A stretch of 64,000 bases of DNA from Ottowia sp. SB7-C50 (lineage in GTDB: Bacteria > Pseudomonadota > Gammaproteobacteria > Burkholderiales > Burkholderiaceae_C): NCBI RefSeq assembly GCF_033110285.1, contig NZ_CP136995.1:496001-560000 (forward strand). The letters run 5' to 3'. The notes under the pieces were generated by a model. That model saw only the letters and a list, made by a program, of their open reading frames with translations, had not been told where the DNA came from and did no database searches. Position numbers and translations under genes: made by a program. Shown in pieces: positions 26,220-35,251 of this stretch (its first letter is position 1; every line of letters begins with the position of its first letter).

Positions 26220-27469
26220 CCATGCCGCTGATGCGCCCCCCGCGCAAGAACCCCGTTCTGCGCACGCCCCAGATCAACCTGCCGCCAGGCTCGCGTGGGC
26301 GCGTGGCACTGGGCCTCACCTCTGCGGCCGCATACGGACGCTTCGAGCTGCAAACCTGCGTCGACTGCGGCGCCGTGCAATACCCGCCGCGCGAAGCCTG
26401 CCATCGCTGCCTGTCGGTCCAACTGCGCTGGCGCGAACAAGGCGGCGCCGGCCGACTGCTGGCCACCACGACCTTGCACCACAGCAACGACCTGTATTTC
26501 CGGGAGCGGCTGCCGTGGCGGCTGGGCATGGTGCAGCTGGATGCCGGCCCCAGCATCATGGCGCATCTGCATGGTGCCGTGAAGCCAGACGCTGAACGCG
26601 TTCGCCTGGGGGCGCGGCTGGACCGCGCCGGCCAGGCCGTGCTGATCGCTTTCCCTTTTGAAGACGAGGCTCACATGGCCGACGACCCGATGCTGCGCGA
26701 GATGACTTCTGACCCGAAATTCCGCAAGGTGCTGGTGACCGATGGCAAGACCGCGGTGGGCCAGGCGCTGGTCAAGTCACTGGTCAAGGCCGGTGCCGAC
26801 ATCGTCTGGACCGGCCACGCAGAGCCATGGAAAAAGCTGCCAGGCATGGACGATCTCGCGCGCCTGCCGCAGGTAAGCATGGTGCCGCTGGACGTGACCA
26901 ACGGCCGCTCGGTAACCGAGCTGGCGGGCGAGATTGGCGGCAAGGTGGACATCGTGATCAACAACGCCGAAGTGCACCGAGGCTTTGGCATTGCCGCACG
27001 GCGCGGCACCGATGTCGCGCGCGCCGAAATGGACACCAATTACCTGGGCCTGCTGCGCCTGGCGCAGGAGTTTGGTCCGGCACTCAAGGGCCGCGCGGCG
27101 GATGGCGTCACCCATGCCAGCGCCTGGGTCAACCTGCTGTCGGTATACGCGCTGTCCAACTTTCCGCCGCACGGCACTTTCTCGGCGTCGAAGGCCGCTG
27201 CGTATTCGCTGGCGCAGTGCCTGCGTGCCGAGATGCGGCCGGCGGGCATTCGCGTCATCAACGTCTTTCCCGGCCCCATCGACGAAGAGTGGAACCAGCA
27301 GTTGCCGCCCCCCAAGCTGGCGCCAGAGACCCTGGCCAATGCCGTCGTGAAGGCGCTGCGCGATGGCGTGGAGGACGTTTACCCCGGCGATGTGGCGCAG
27401 GAATGGCTGGCGCGCTGGCGCGACGACCCGAAGGTGCTGGAGCGCGAACTGGCCATGAACGGAGGCTGA
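26216..27469 (+). CDS. DUF35 (zinc ribbon/OB-fold) fused to a degenerate short-chain dehydrogenase domain
   Basis: 417-residue fusion. Residues about 1-150 are a DUF35 module with a zinc ribbon at Cys48, Cys51, Cys62 and Cys65 and an OB-fold. Residues about 170-400 are an SDR Rossmann domain: VLVTDGKTAVGQALV at the nucleotide loop (175-182 replaces TGxxxGxG), INNAEV at 248-253, Ser309 in NLLSVYALS, and FSASKAA at 322-328, where the catalytic Tyr of YxxxK is Phe322 while Lys326 remains. Tyr loss suggests weak or no dehydrogenase activity. Met154 could serve as an internal start separating the modules. DUF35 proteins typically complex with thiolase-like partners such as the gene just upstream. 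Confidence 0.85.
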   Translation: MTMPLMRPPRKNPVLRTPQINLPPGSRGRVALGLTSAAAYGRFELQTCVDCGAVQYPPREACHRCLSVQLRWREQGGAGRLLATTTLHHSNDLYFRERLPWRLGMVQLDAGPSIMAHLHGAVKPDAERVRLGARLDRAGQAVLIAFPFEDEAHMADDPMLREMTSDPKFRKVLVTDGKTAVGQALVKSLVKAGADIVWTGHAEPWKKLPGMDDLARLPQVSMVPLDVTNGRSVTELAGEIGGKVDIVINNAEVHRGFGIAARRGTDVARAEMDTNYLGLLRLAQEFGPALKGRAADGVTHASAWVNLLSVYALSNFPPHGTFSASKAAAYSLAQCLRAEMRPAGIRVINVFPGPIDEEWNQQLPPPKLAPETLANAVVKALRDGVEDVYPGDVAQEWLARWRDDPKVLERELAMNGG

Positions 27470-27472
27470 CCC

Positions 27473-28276
27473 ATGTCCCACCAGTCACCCCCACTGCTGG
27501 CGCAGCTGGCCGCTGCGCTGGCCACGGGCGACATTCGCGTCATCGACCTGACCCAGACGCTGACGCCCGAATTTCCCCAGATCGCCTTGCCACCGGAGAT
27601 GGGCCAGTGCTGGCCGTTCCGCATCGAAGAGGTGTCGCGCTACGACGAGCGTGGCCCTGGCTGGTACTGGAACAACTTCTCGTGCGGCGAACATACCGGA
27701 ACCCATTTCGACGCACCCATCCACTGGATATCGGGTCGGCACCTGCCCCACAACGCCGTGGACACCATCGCGCCACAGCACTTCGTGGCACCGGCCTGCG
27801 TGATCGACTGCAGCCAGAAGGTGCAGGACGATCCGGATTACCTGCTGACAGTGCAGGATATCCAGGAGTTCGAGGCCGCGCATGGCCGCATCCCGGCGGG
27901 CGCCTGGCTACTGATGCGCACCGACTGGTCGCAGCGCCGCGATCCCGAGGCGTATCAGAATTTCGACGAGACTGGCCAGCACACGCCCGGCCCCAGCAGC
28001 GAGGCTGTGCAGTTCCTGGTGAACGAGCGTGACGTGCTGGGGTTCGGCTCCGAGGCCATCGGCACCGACGCGGGACAGGGCTATCACCTGCGCCCGCCGT
28101 ATCCGTGCCACTATTTCATGCACGGTGCCGGCAAGTACGGGCTGCAATGCCTGACCAACCTGCACCTGCTCCCGCCGACGGGCGCCATGCTGATTTGCCC
28201 GCCGCTGAAAATCCAGAACGGCAGCGGCAGCCCGCTTCGGGTGCTGGCGTTGGTGCAGGGTGGAGGTTTGTCTTGA
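27473..28276 (+). CDS. Cyclase-family metal-dependent hydrolase, isatin hydrolase-type
   Basis: 267-residue member of the cyclase/kynurenine-formamidase superfamily. The metal-binding signature HTGTHFDAPIH is complete: His74, His78, Asp80 and His84. Isatin hydrolase, which opens isatin to isatinate on the way from indoleacetate to 2-aminobenzoate, belongs to this family and has the same motif; N-formylkynurenine hydrolases are alternatives, and these also lead to 2-aminobenzoate-type products. The Trp/Phe-rich segment PGWYWNNFSCGEH before the motif suits an aromatic substrate. It starts three bases after the fusion gene, so is part of the same transcript. Its position before a 2-aminobenzoate operon strengthens the isatin reading. 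Confidence 0.85.
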   Translation: MSHQSPPLLAQLAAALATGDIRVIDLTQTLTPEFPQIALPPEMGQCWPFRIEEVSRYDERGPGWYWNNFSCGEHTGTHFDAPIHWISGRHLPHNAVDTIAPQHFVAPACVIDCSQKVQDDPDYLLTVQDIQEFEAAHGRIPAGAWLLMRTDWSQRRDPEAYQNFDETGQHTPGPSSEAVQFLVNERDVLGFGSEAIGTDAGQGYHLRPPYPCHYFMHGAGKYGLQCLTNLHLLPPTGAMLICPPLKIQNGSGSPLRVLALVQGGGLS

Positions 28277-28287
28277 GAACACGTCCC

Positions 28288-29265
28288 ATGTTGCGATTGA
28301 TCGGCCGATGGACACTGATGGCCGCCGCGCTGGCGCTGGCAGCCGGCGGCGCGATGGCACAACCGGCGTCCTGGCCCAACAAGCCGGTGCGCTTCATCGT
28401 CGCTTTTCCGCCAGGCGGGCTGGCCGACGTGCTGGCGCGCATGCTGCAGGTGCCGCTGGGCGAGGCACTGGGGCAACCTGTCATCATCGAAAACAAGGGC
28501 GGGGCTGGCGGCAATGTGGCCGCCGTCGAACTGGCGCGCACCGGCGGCGACGGCCACAGTTTCATGGTGAACGTGAGCACGCTCGAATCGGTCAACCCCG
28601 TCATGTTCGAGCGCATGCCGGTCAACCCGGCCAAGGACTTTCAGCACGTGGCCTTGCTGGCCAACACCCAGCTGTTCCTGGTGACGCGGCCGACGCTGCC
28701 GGTCACGGACGTGAAATCGCTGGTGGCTTATGCCAAGGCGCACCCCGGCAAGCTGAGCTACGCATCGGCCGGCGCGGGCACCACGCCGAACGTCGGTGGC
28801 GAACTGTTCAAGCAGGGTGCCGGCATCTTCGCCACGCACATTCCGTATCGCGGCGCGGCGCCCGCCATCCAGGACCTGATGGCGGGACAGGTCGACTTCG
28901 GCTTCATGCCGGGCACCATGTTCCAGCACGTGAAGGCGGGCAAGCTCAAGCTGCTGGGCGTGGCGAGTCGGCAGCGCACGCCCAACTATCCCAGTGCGCC
29001 GACCATCACCGAAGAAGGCATTCCCAATGTGCTGGTCGACACGCCCTTCGTCATCTACGCGCCCGCCGCGATGCCGGCAGCGCACGTGGAGCGGATGAAC
29101 CGCGAAATCAATCGCCTGCTGGCGCAGCCCGCCATCAAGACGAAATTTGCCGAGTTCGCCGCCGATGCCATGCCGCTGGGTCCGGCGGAAGTCAAGGCGA
29201 TGGTGCAGTCCGAGATCGCGTTGTTCGGACCGATCGTCAAGTCGCGCGGCATCAAGAGCGATTGA
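28288..29265 (+). CDS. Bug/TctC family binding protein in the aromatic operon
   Basis: 325-residue periplasmic binding protein. ATG 28288 is used; a TTG five codons upstream is possible. The signal peptide ends at AMAQP near residue 27. Motifs: VRFIVAFPPGGLADVLARML, NKGGAGGNVAAVELART, VDFGFMPGTM. No TctA/TctB genes are present. Embedded between cyclase and SDR genes of the catabolic operon, so the likely ligand is the operon's substrate or a breakdown product. Confidence 0.9.
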   Translation: MLRLIGRWTLMAAALALAAGGAMAQPASWPNKPVRFIVAFPPGGLADVLARMLQVPLGEALGQPVIIENKGGAGGNVAAVELARTGGDGHSFMVNVSTLESVNPVMFERMPVNPAKDFQHVALLANTQLFLVTRPTLPVTDVKSLVAYAKAHPGKLSYASAGAGTTPNVGGELFKQGAGIFATHIPYRGAAPAIQDLMAGQVDFGFMPGTMFQHVKAGKLKLLGVASRQRTPNYPSAPTITEEGIPNVLVDTPFVIYAPAAMPAAHVERMNREINRLLAQPAIKTKFAEFAADAMPLGPAEVKAMVQSEIALFGPIVKSRGIKSD

Positions 29266-29278
29266 ACAGGAGTCGTTG

Positions 29279-30013
29279 ATGACGCAACATCCTCCTCGTG
29301 TGGCAGTGGTGACCGGCGGAAGCGCCGGCATCGGCCGCGCCATCTGCGAGCAATTGTTGAACGAGGGGTGTCGCGTGATCTCCCTGTCGCGGCGGCCATG
29401 CGATATTGCCCATCCGCAGCTAGGCAACGTGCTGGTCGACCTGATGGATCGCGAAGCCACCACCCAGGCCGTGCGCGAACTGGCGGCGCGCGAAGCTGTC
29501 AACACCGTCGTCCACAACGCCGGCGTGATTCGCGCCGCGCTGCTGCCGGATGTCCAGCTGGCCGACGTCGATGCCCTGCTCAATCTGCACCTGGCTTCGG
29601 CCATCCAGCTGGTACAGGCGTCGCTGCCGACCATGCGGGCACAACGCTACGGTCGGGTGGTGCTGCTGTCATCGCGTGCCGCGTTGGGACTGGCGACGCG
29701 CACGGCCTATTCGGCCACCAAGGCGGGCATGCTGGGCATGGCGCGGACCTGGGCGCTCGAGCTGGCCGCCGAAGGCATCACCGTCAACGTGGTGGCACCG
29801 GGGCCGATCCGCACCGACATGTTCTACGACGTGGTCGAAAAAGACAGTGACCGCGAGCGCGCGCTGGCGGCTTCGGTGCCTGTACGGCGCCTGGGCGAAT
29901 CGGCCGATGTCGCACGCGCAGTGTCGTTCTTTGCAGACCCGGCCGCCGGCTTCGTGACGGGCCAGGTGCTTTATGTATGCGGCGGCACGAGTGTGGGCTC
30001 GCTGGCCCTCTGA
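29279..30013 (+). CDS. Short-chain dehydrogenase/reductase (intact SDR)
   Basis: 244-residue classical SDR. The nucleotide loop is TGGSAGIGRA near residues 12-21, followed by VHNAGV, the catalytic Ser in VLLSSRAAL and YSATKAG (Tyr/Lys). All catalytic residues are present, in contrast to the degenerate SDR domain three genes upstream. ATG 29279 is preceded by AACAGGAG. In the proposed pathway it would oxidise a hydroxyl made by the Rieske oxygenase, for example dioxindole to isatin; this is inference. Confidence 0.92.
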   Translation: MTQHPPRVAVVTGGSAGIGRAICEQLLNEGCRVISLSRRPCDIAHPQLGNVLVDLMDREATTQAVRELAAREAVNTVVHNAGVIRAALLPDVQLADVDALLNLHLASAIQLVQASLPTMRAQRYGRVVLLSSRAALGLATRTAYSATKAGMLGMARTWALELAAEGITVNVVAPGPIRTDMFYDVVEKDSDRERALAASVPVRRLGESADVARAVSFFADPAAGFVTGQVLYVCGGTSVGSLAL

Positions 30014-30051
30014 ATCGACGTTTTTCCAACCCCTGCATCAGGAGACACATC

Positions 30052-31206
30052 ATGAAACTCACGCATGTCGTTCGCTCGGTCGCCTGCCTCGCGCTGGCGC
30101 TCGGCGCCGGATCGGCGGCGCTGGCCCAGGTCAAGGTGGGGGTGATCACCTCCGCCACGGGGCCGACAGCGCTGGTCGGTATTCCGCAGAAGAACACCGT
30201 GCCGCTGCTGCCCAAGCAAATCGGTAATCTGAGCGTTGAGTACATCGCGCTCGACGACGCCAGCGATCCGACGAACTCAGTGACCGCCGTGCGCAAGCTG
30301 ATCGCGGAAAACAACGTCGACGCCATCATCGGCCCGTCGGGTTCGCCCAACGCCATGGGTGTCATCCAGTTCGTGGCCGACGCGGGCGTGCCGCTGCTGG
30401 CGCCTGTGGGCACGGCAGCCGTTGTGGTGCCGATGGACGAGAAGAAGAAGTGGGTGTTCAAGACCACGCAGAACGACGACATCATTGCCGATGCCTTGCT
30501 GGAGCACATGGCCAGGACGGGCATCAAGACGTTGGGCTTCATCGGCACGTCAGACCCCTACGGCGAGAACTGGTTCAAGGTCGTGAGCGGCATGGCCGAC
30601 AAGCTGGGAATCAAGGTCGTCGCCAACGAGCGCTTCCAGCGGTCGGACACGTCCGTGGTCGGGCAGGGTCTGAAGATCGTCGGCGCACGTCCTGACGCCG
30701 TGCTGGTGGCCGTGCCTGGCGGCCCGTCGGTGCTGCCGCAGGTCACGCTGTTCGACCAGGGCTACAAGGGCAAGATCTACCAGACACACGGCGCCGCGCT
30801 GCCTGAGTTCCTCAAGCTGGGGGGCAAGAAGGTGGACGGAACGATCCTTGCCGCCAGCCTGATGCTGGTGCTGCCCGAAATCGCCGACAGCAATCCCTCC
30901 AAGAAGGTCGCCGCCGACTACATCGCCGCGTATGAGAAGCTGAATGGATCCAAGCCCGCGACCTTCGGTGCCAACGTGTTCGACGCCGGGTTGTTGCTGC
31001 AGCAGGCCATCCCGCTGGCCGAGAAGCGCGGCAAGCCGGGCACCAAGGAGTTTCGCGCCGCGCTGCGCGACGCACTGGAGCAGACCCGTGAAATGGTGGG
31101 CACGCAGGGCGTCTACAACATGACGCCGCAGGACCACAGCGGCTTTGACAAGCGCGGCCGCGAGCTCATCACGGTGCGCGGCGGCAACTTTGTCTTGCTG
31201 AAGTAA
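30052..31206 (+). CDS. Liv-type ABC transporter binding protein, orphan, last gene of the operon
   Basis: 384-residue periplasmic binding protein with ATG 30052, GGAGA upstream, and a signal peptide ending at ALAQV. Type 1 periplasmic-binding fold: VKVGVITSATGPTALVG, DDASDPTNSVTAVRKLI, IIGPSGSPNAMGV, FIGTSDPYGENWF. No permease or ATPase genes accompany it; the nearest Liv-type complex is the 6-12 kb operon in this window, which it may share. A strong hairpin follows the stop codon. Likely captures the aromatic acid degraded by the operon. Confidence 0.92.
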   Translation: MKLTHVVRSVACLALALGAGSAALAQVKVGVITSATGPTALVGIPQKNTVPLLPKQIGNLSVEYIALDDASDPTNSVTAVRKLIAENNVDAIIGPSGSPNAMGVIQFVADAGVPLLAPVGTAAVVVPMDEKKKWVFKTTQNDDIIADALLEHMARTGIKTLGFIGTSDPYGENWFKVVSGMADKLGIKVVANERFQRSDTSVVGQGLKIVGARPDAVLVAVPGGPSVLPQVTLFDQGYKGKIYQTHGAALPEFLKLGGKKVDGTILAASLMLVLPEIADSNPSKKVAADYIAAYEKLNGSKPATFGANVFDAGLLLQQAIPLAEKRGKPGTKEFRAALRDALEQTREMVGTQGVYNMTPQDHSGFDKRGRELITVRGGNFVLLK

Positions 31207-31214
31207 GGGCTACG

Positions 31215-31252
31215 CCCCGCGCGCCGTGCGCACCCCCGCACGGCGCGCGGGG
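31215..31252 (+). terminator. Strong GC hairpin ending the aromatic operon
   Basis: A perfect 16-bp stem (left arm 31215-31230, right arm 31237-31252) around a CACCCC loop, nine bases after the last operon gene. It lacks a U-tract but is the strongest hairpin seen in the window and separates the two catabolic operons. Confidence 0.75.
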
Positions 31253-31311
31253 TGCCGGCGCTGCGACAGCCCCCGGCGTAAAGCCGACGTCCGAGCAGCA
31301 CAAAGAAGCAG

Positions 31312-31337
31312 TTGACGGCTAATAATTCATATATAAA
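31312..31337 (+). promoter_or_regulatory. Candidate promoter/operator of the 2-aminobenzoate operon
   Basis: AT-rich patch in a GC-rich genome directly before the operon. TTGACG (31312-31317) and TATAAA (31332-31337) look like promoter boxes but the 14-base spacing is short. TTCATA-TATAAA (31326-31337) is an imperfect palindrome that could bind the MarR encoded second in the operon. Confidence 0.35.
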
Positions 31338-31347
31338 CTGTTGAACC

Positions 31348-33789
31348 ATGAACATCGTCTGCATCGGCGGCGGCCCCGCTGGCCTGTACTTCGCACTCCT
31401 GATGAAGCAGCACAACCCGGCCCACGACATCACCGTGGTCGAGCGCAACAAGCCCTACGACACCTTCGGCTGGGGCGTGGTGTTTTCCGACGCCACCATG
31501 GACAACATGCGCCAGTGGGACAAGGCCACGGCCGATGAGATCGAGCAGGCTTTAAACCACTGGGACGACATCGAGCTCGATTTCAAGGGCGAGGTGATCC
31601 GCTCCGGCGGCCACGGCTTTGTCGGCATCGGGCGCAAGAAGCTGCTCAACATCCTGCAGGCGCGCTGCGAGCAACTGGGCGTCAAGCTGGTGTTCGAGGC
31701 CGACGTCAACTCCGACGCCGAATTCCCCGACGCTGACCTGATAATCGCCAGCGACGGCATCAACTCGAAAGTTCGCACGCTGCACCAGGACGTGTTCCAG
31801 CCCGAGTTGGTGGTGCGCCCCAACCGCTACATCTGGCTGGGCACGAACCGCCTGTACGACGCCTTCACCTTCGTGTTTGAAAAGACCGAGCACGGCTGGT
31901 TTCAGGCCCACATCTACAAGTTTGACGAGCACACCACCACCTTCATCGTTGAATGCCCTGAGCACGTGTGGCTGGCGCATGGGCTCGACAAGGCGACGCA
32001 GGACGAATCGATTGCCTTCTGCGAAAAGCTGTTCGCCGGCACGCTGCAAGGCCACAAGCTGATGACCAACGCGCGCCACCTGCGCGGCTCGGCCTGGCTC
32101 AATTTCCAGCGCGTGAAGTGCGAACAATGGTGGCTGAAGAACGCGCACGGCGCCCACGTGGTGCTGATGGGCGACGCGGTGCACACGGCGCACTTTGCCA
32201 TCGGATCGGGCACCAAGCTGGCGATCGAGGATGCGATTGAGCTCACGCGGCTGTTCATCGAGATGGGCGACGCGCCCGAGCGCATCGGCGAGGTGCTCAC
32301 GCGCTATCAAGCCACGCGCAGCGTCGAGGCGCTGAAGTTGCAAAACGCCGCCTGGAACGCCATGGAATGGTTCGAGGTCTGCGGCGACCGCTACTGCGAC
32401 ACGCTGGAGCCGCCGCAGTTCATGTACAGCATGCTCACGCGCAGCCAGCGCATCAGTCACGAGAACCTGCGCCTGCGCGACGCGGCCTGGCTCGAAGGCT
32501 ACGAGGCGTGGTTCGCGCGCACACGCACGGCACCGCCTGGTTTTGAGTCAAATCAGGCTCCGGTGCTTGCCAGTCAAGCGCAAATAGCTCCTGTTTCAGG
32601 ATCAACCGTCCCGCCCATGCTGACGCCTTTCACGGTGCGCGGCCTGACGCTGAAGAACCGCATCGTCGTCTCGCCCATGGCGCAATACAGCGCGCAAGAC
32701 GGTGTGGTCGGCGACTGGCACCTGATGCACCTGGGCGCGCGCGCTGTCGGCGGCGCGGCGCTGGTGATGGTCGAGATGACCTCGCCCACGCACCGCCACG
32801 GCTTTGATGGCCGCATCACCCCCGGCTGTCCGGCGCTGGAGAGCGACGCGCAGCAGGCCGCCTTCCAACGCATCGTCGACTTCGTGCATGCGAACAGCGA
32901 CGCCGCCATCGGCCTCCAGCTGGGCCACAGCGGGCCGAAGGGTTCGACGCAACTCGGCTGGGAGGCGATGGACGAGCCGCTGCCGCAAGGCAACTGGCCG
33001 CTGGTGGCCGCCAGCGACGTGCGCTATGGCGAGCAGAACCAGACGCCCCGATCGCTGACCCGCGCCGACATGGATGCGCTGCGCGATGCCTTCGTCGCCG
33101 CCACGCGCCGCGCCCACGCAGCGGGCTTCGACTGGCTGGAGCTGCACTGCGCCCACGGCTACCTGCTGTCGTCCTTCATCAGCCCGTTGACCAACCTGCG
33201 CACGGACGAGTACGGCGGTTCTTTGGAAAACCGCTGCCGCTACCCGCTGGAAGTGTTCGCCGCCATGCGCGCCGCCTGGCCGCAAGACAAGCCGATGAGC
33301 GTGCGCATCTCGGCACACGACTGGGCGCCCGGCGGCACCACGCCCGCCGACGCGCTGGAAGTCGCCAAGCTGTTCAAGGCCGCGGGCTGCGACGTGATCG
33401 ACGTGTCGTCCGGCCAGACCACACGCGCCGCCAAGCCGACCTACGGCCGCATGTACCAGACGCCGTTTGCCGACCGCATCCGCAACGAGGCAGGCATTGC
33501 CACCATGGCCGTGGGTGCGATCTCGGAGGCCGACCACGCCAACAGCATCATCGCCGCCGGCCGCGCCGACCTGTGCGCCGTGGGCCGCCCGCACCTGGCC
33601 GACCCGGCCTGGACGCTGCACGAAGCCGCCAAGCTGCAAAACCACGCCATCGGCTGGCCGCGCCAATACCTGAGCGGACGCGACCAGCTGTACCGCGAGC
33701 TGGCAAGGCAAAAAGCGGCGCTGGCGCCCGCCAGTACAGCGCAAACAGCTCCTCAATCCATAGCAAACGTGGCCGCGACGACGGTGTGA
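31348..33789 (+). CDS. abmA: Anthraniloyl (2-aminobenzoyl)-CoA monooxygenase/reductase, fused FAD hydroxylase and old yellow enzyme
   Basis: 813-residue two-domain flavoenzyme. Residues about 1-395 form a salicylyl-CoA 5-hydroxylase-like FAD monooxygenase ([17 protein letters not shown], then [20 protein letters not shown]). Residues about 425-790 form an old-yellow-enzyme FMN domain ([51 protein letters not shown]). This fusion is characteristic of the Azoarcus enzyme that hydroxylates and then reduces 2-aminobenzoyl-CoA. The inter-domain linker (about 398-420) and the last 25 residues are encoded by family A repeats. Neighbours (hydratase, dehydrogenase, 2-aminobenzoate ligase) support anthranilate rather than salicylate. 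No clear SD precedes ATG 31348. Confidence 0.92.
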   Translation: MNIVCIGGGPAGLYFALLMKQHNPAHDITVVERNKPYDTFGWGVVFSDATMDNMRQWDKATADEIEQALNHWDDIELDFKGEVIRSGGHGFVGIGRKKLLNILQARCEQLGVKLVFEADVNSDAEFPDADLIIASDGINSKVRTLHQDVFQPELVVRPNRYIWLGTNRLYDAFTFVFEKTEHGWFQAHIYKFDEHTTTFIVECPEHVWLAHGLDKATQDESIAFCEKLFAGTLQGHKLMTNARHLRGSAWLNFQRVKCEQWWLKNAHGAHVVLMGDAVHTAHFAIGSGTKLAIEDAIELTRLFIEMGDAPERIGEVLTRYQATRSVEALKLQNAAWNAMEWFEVCGDRYCDTLEPPQFMYSMLTRSQRISHENLRLRDAAWLEGYEAWFARTRTAPPGFESNQAPVLASQAQIAPVSGSTVPPMLTPFTVRGLTLKNRIVVSPMAQYSAQDGVVGDWHLMHLGARAVGGAALVMVEMTSPTHRHGFDGRITPGCPALESDAQQAAFQRIVDFVHANSDAAIGLQLGHSGPKGSTQLGWEAMDEPLPQGNWPLVAASDVRYGEQNQTPRSLTRADMDALRDAFVAATRRAHAAGFDWLELHCAHGYLLSSFISPLTNLRTDEYGGSLENRCRYPLEVFAAMRAAWPQDKPMSVRISAHDWAPGGTTPADALEVAKLFKAAGCDVIDVSSGQTTRAAKPTYGRMYQTPFADRIRNEAGIATMAVGAISEADHANSIIAAGRADLCAVGRPHLADPAWTLHEAAKLQNHAIGWPRQYLSGRDQLYRELARQKAALAPASTAQTAPQSIANVAATTV
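32541..32606. repeat. Family A repeat inside abmA (inter-domain linker)
   Basis: On the minus strand: TTGATCCTGAAACAGGAGC, TTTGCGCTTGACTGGCAAGC, GGAGCC and an A/T-rich end. In the gene's frame it encodes the Ala/Pro/Ser/Gln linker between the two enzyme domains. Confidence 0.65.
33711..33769. repeat. Family A repeat inside abmA (C-terminus)
   Basis: On the minus strand: TTTGCTATGGATTGAGGAGC, TTTGCGCTGTACTGGC, GCCAGCGCC. It encodes the Ala/Thr/Gln-rich C-terminal tail of the monooxygenase/reductase. Confidence 0.6.
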
Positions 33790-33793
33790 GGCC

Positions 33794-34258
33794 ATGGACC
33801 TGGAAGCCCGCGCCCACGCCGAACATCCTGACGAACTGCGCCTGTGGCTGCGTCTGCTGACCTGCACGCAGCTGATTGAAAAGCAGGTACGCACCGACTT
33901 GCGCGAGCAGTTCGACACCACCTTGCCGCGCTTTGATTTGATGGCGCAGCTGGAGCGCGTGCCCGAGGGCATGCGCATGAACGAGCTGTCGCGCCGCATG
34001 ATGGTGACCGGCGGCAACATCACCGGCATCACCGACCAGCTGGAGGCCGAAGGCCTGGTCGAGCGTGCCGAAGTGGCAGGCGACCGACGCGCCTACCGCG
34101 TGCGGCTGACGTCCAAGGGCCGCCAGCAATTCAACGCCATGGCCCACGCGCACGATGCGTGGATCATGGGCGCCTTTGCGGCCTTGAACCCGCGCGACAT
34201 TCAAACCCTGCACACCTTGCTGGGCAAGGTGAAAGCCCATTTTCTGGAGACAGCATGA
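33794..34258 (+). CDS. MarR-family regulator of the 2-aminobenzoate operon
   Basis: 154-residue winged-helix regulator with core [40 protein letters not shown] and wing [19 protein letters not shown]. It lies inside the operon, four bases after abmA and overlapping the hydratase by ATGA, so it is made with the enzymes and likely gives feedback control. It differs from the MarR at 16327, which suggests separate control of the two operons. The effector is presumably 2-aminobenzoyl-CoA or a related ester; not shown. Confidence 0.92.
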   Translation: MDLEARAHAEHPDELRLWLRLLTCTQLIEKQVRTDLREQFDTTLPRFDLMAQLERVPEGMRMNELSRRMMVTGGNITGITDQLEAEGLVERAEVAGDRRAYRVRLTSKGRQQFNAMAHAHDAWIMGAFAALNPRDIQTLHTLLGKVKAHFLETA

Positions 34259-35181
34259 AGCATTACATCGGCGCGGGCAACCCCATGCGCCCACAATTCG
34301 ACGCCCGCTCGCCTTACCAGGCCAAACACTTCGCCTGGAGTTGCGACGCCAATGGCGTCGGCACGGTGAGCCTGAACCGCCCCGAGCGCAAGAACCCGCT
34401 GACCTTCGACAGCTATGGCGAGCTGCGCGATCTGTTCAACGGCCTGCGCTACGCCACCGACGTGAAGGTGGTGGTGGTGACCGGCGAGGGCGGCAACTTC
34501 TGCTCCGGCGGCGATGTGCACGACATCATCGGCCCGCTGACCCGGATGACGATGCCCGAGCTGCTGGAGTTCACCCGCATGACGGGCGATCTGGTGAAGG
34601 CCATGCGCGGCTGCCCGCAGCCCGTCATCGGCGCCATCGACGGCGTGTGCGCCGGCGCGGGCGCGATGATGGCGCTGGCCTGTGATTTGCGCTATGGCTC
34701 GCCCGCGACCAAGACGGCGTTCTTGTTCACCCGCGTCGGCCTGGCCGGCGCCGATATGGGCGCCTGCGCGCTGCTGCCGCGCGTGATCGGGCAGGGCCGC
34801 GCGAGCGAGCTGCTGTTCACCGGCCGCGCGATGACCGCGCAAGAAGGCCTGGCCTGGGGCTTTTTCAACGCGCTGCACGACAGCGGCGATCTGTTGGCCA
34901 AAGCGCAGGCCATGGCCGCAGACCTGGCGGCGGGCCCCACGTTTGCGCACGGCATGACCAAGACCATGCTGTCGCAAGAGTGGGCCATGACGATTGAGCA
35001 AGCCATCGAGGCCGAGGCACAGGCACAGGCCATCTGCATGCAGACGCAGGACTTCCGGCGTGCGTATGAGGCTTTCGCGGCGAAGCAGAAGCCGGTGTTT
35101 GGGGGGGGATTGAAACCCAAATGCAAGTACGCGAAGGACGCAAAGATCACGCGAAGGACGCGAAGAGAAAACCTGAATTGA
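34255..35181 (+). CDS. Enoyl-CoA hydratase family protein with repeat-derived C-terminal extension
   Basis: 308-residue crotonase-fold enzyme. Oxyanion-hole segments are [14 protein letters not shown] near residues 80-93 and [19 protein letters not shown] near 130-148. It should act in the beta-oxidation-like steps after ring reduction of 2-aminobenzoyl-CoA. The normal family ending appears to be KQKPVFGGD followed by stop: with seven instead of eight G in the run at 35101-35108 the frame would end exactly so. As given, the frame reads through into repeat B, adding about 23 basic residues ([20 protein letters not shown]). Either the eighth G is an error or the extension is real. Confidence 0.9.
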   Translation: MKHYIGAGNPMRPQFDARSPYQAKHFAWSCDANGVGTVSLNRPERKNPLTFDSYGELRDLFNGLRYATDVKVVVVTGEGGNFCSGGDVHDIIGPLTRMTMPELLEFTRMTGDLVKAMRGCPQPVIGAIDGVCAGAGAMMALACDLRYGSPATKTAFLFTRVGLAGADMGACALLPRVIGQGRASELLFTGRAMTAQEGLAWGFFNALHDSGDLLAKAQAMAADLAAGPTFAHGMTKTMLSQEWAMTIEQAIEAEAQAQAICMQTQDFRRAYEAFAAKQKPVFGGGLKPKCKYAKDAKITRRTRRENLN

Positions 35182-35223
35182 ATTTTTTTCGCGTCCTTCG
35201 CGTGATCTTTGCGTCCTTCGCGT
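35129..35223. repeat. Inverted-repeat element (family B), perfect 34-bp arms
   Basis: Arms 35129-35162 and 35190-35223 are exact reverse complements, separated by 27 A/T-rich bases. Each arm is built from GCGAAGGACGC units. A related, less perfect copy lies at 54708-54794. The upstream gene's stop codon (35179-35181) falls inside the loop. Confidence 0.85.
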
Positions 35224-35251
35224 CCGGTATTTCTGTCAATAACGCACACCT

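Noticed and set aside
31348..33789. Salicylyl-CoA 5-hydroxylase (gentisate route) as the function of the fused flavoenzyme
   Set aside because: The FMN domain fusion and the adjacent 2-aminobenzoate ligase, hydratase and dehydrogenase fit the aminobenzoyl-CoA route better; no gentisate genes are present.
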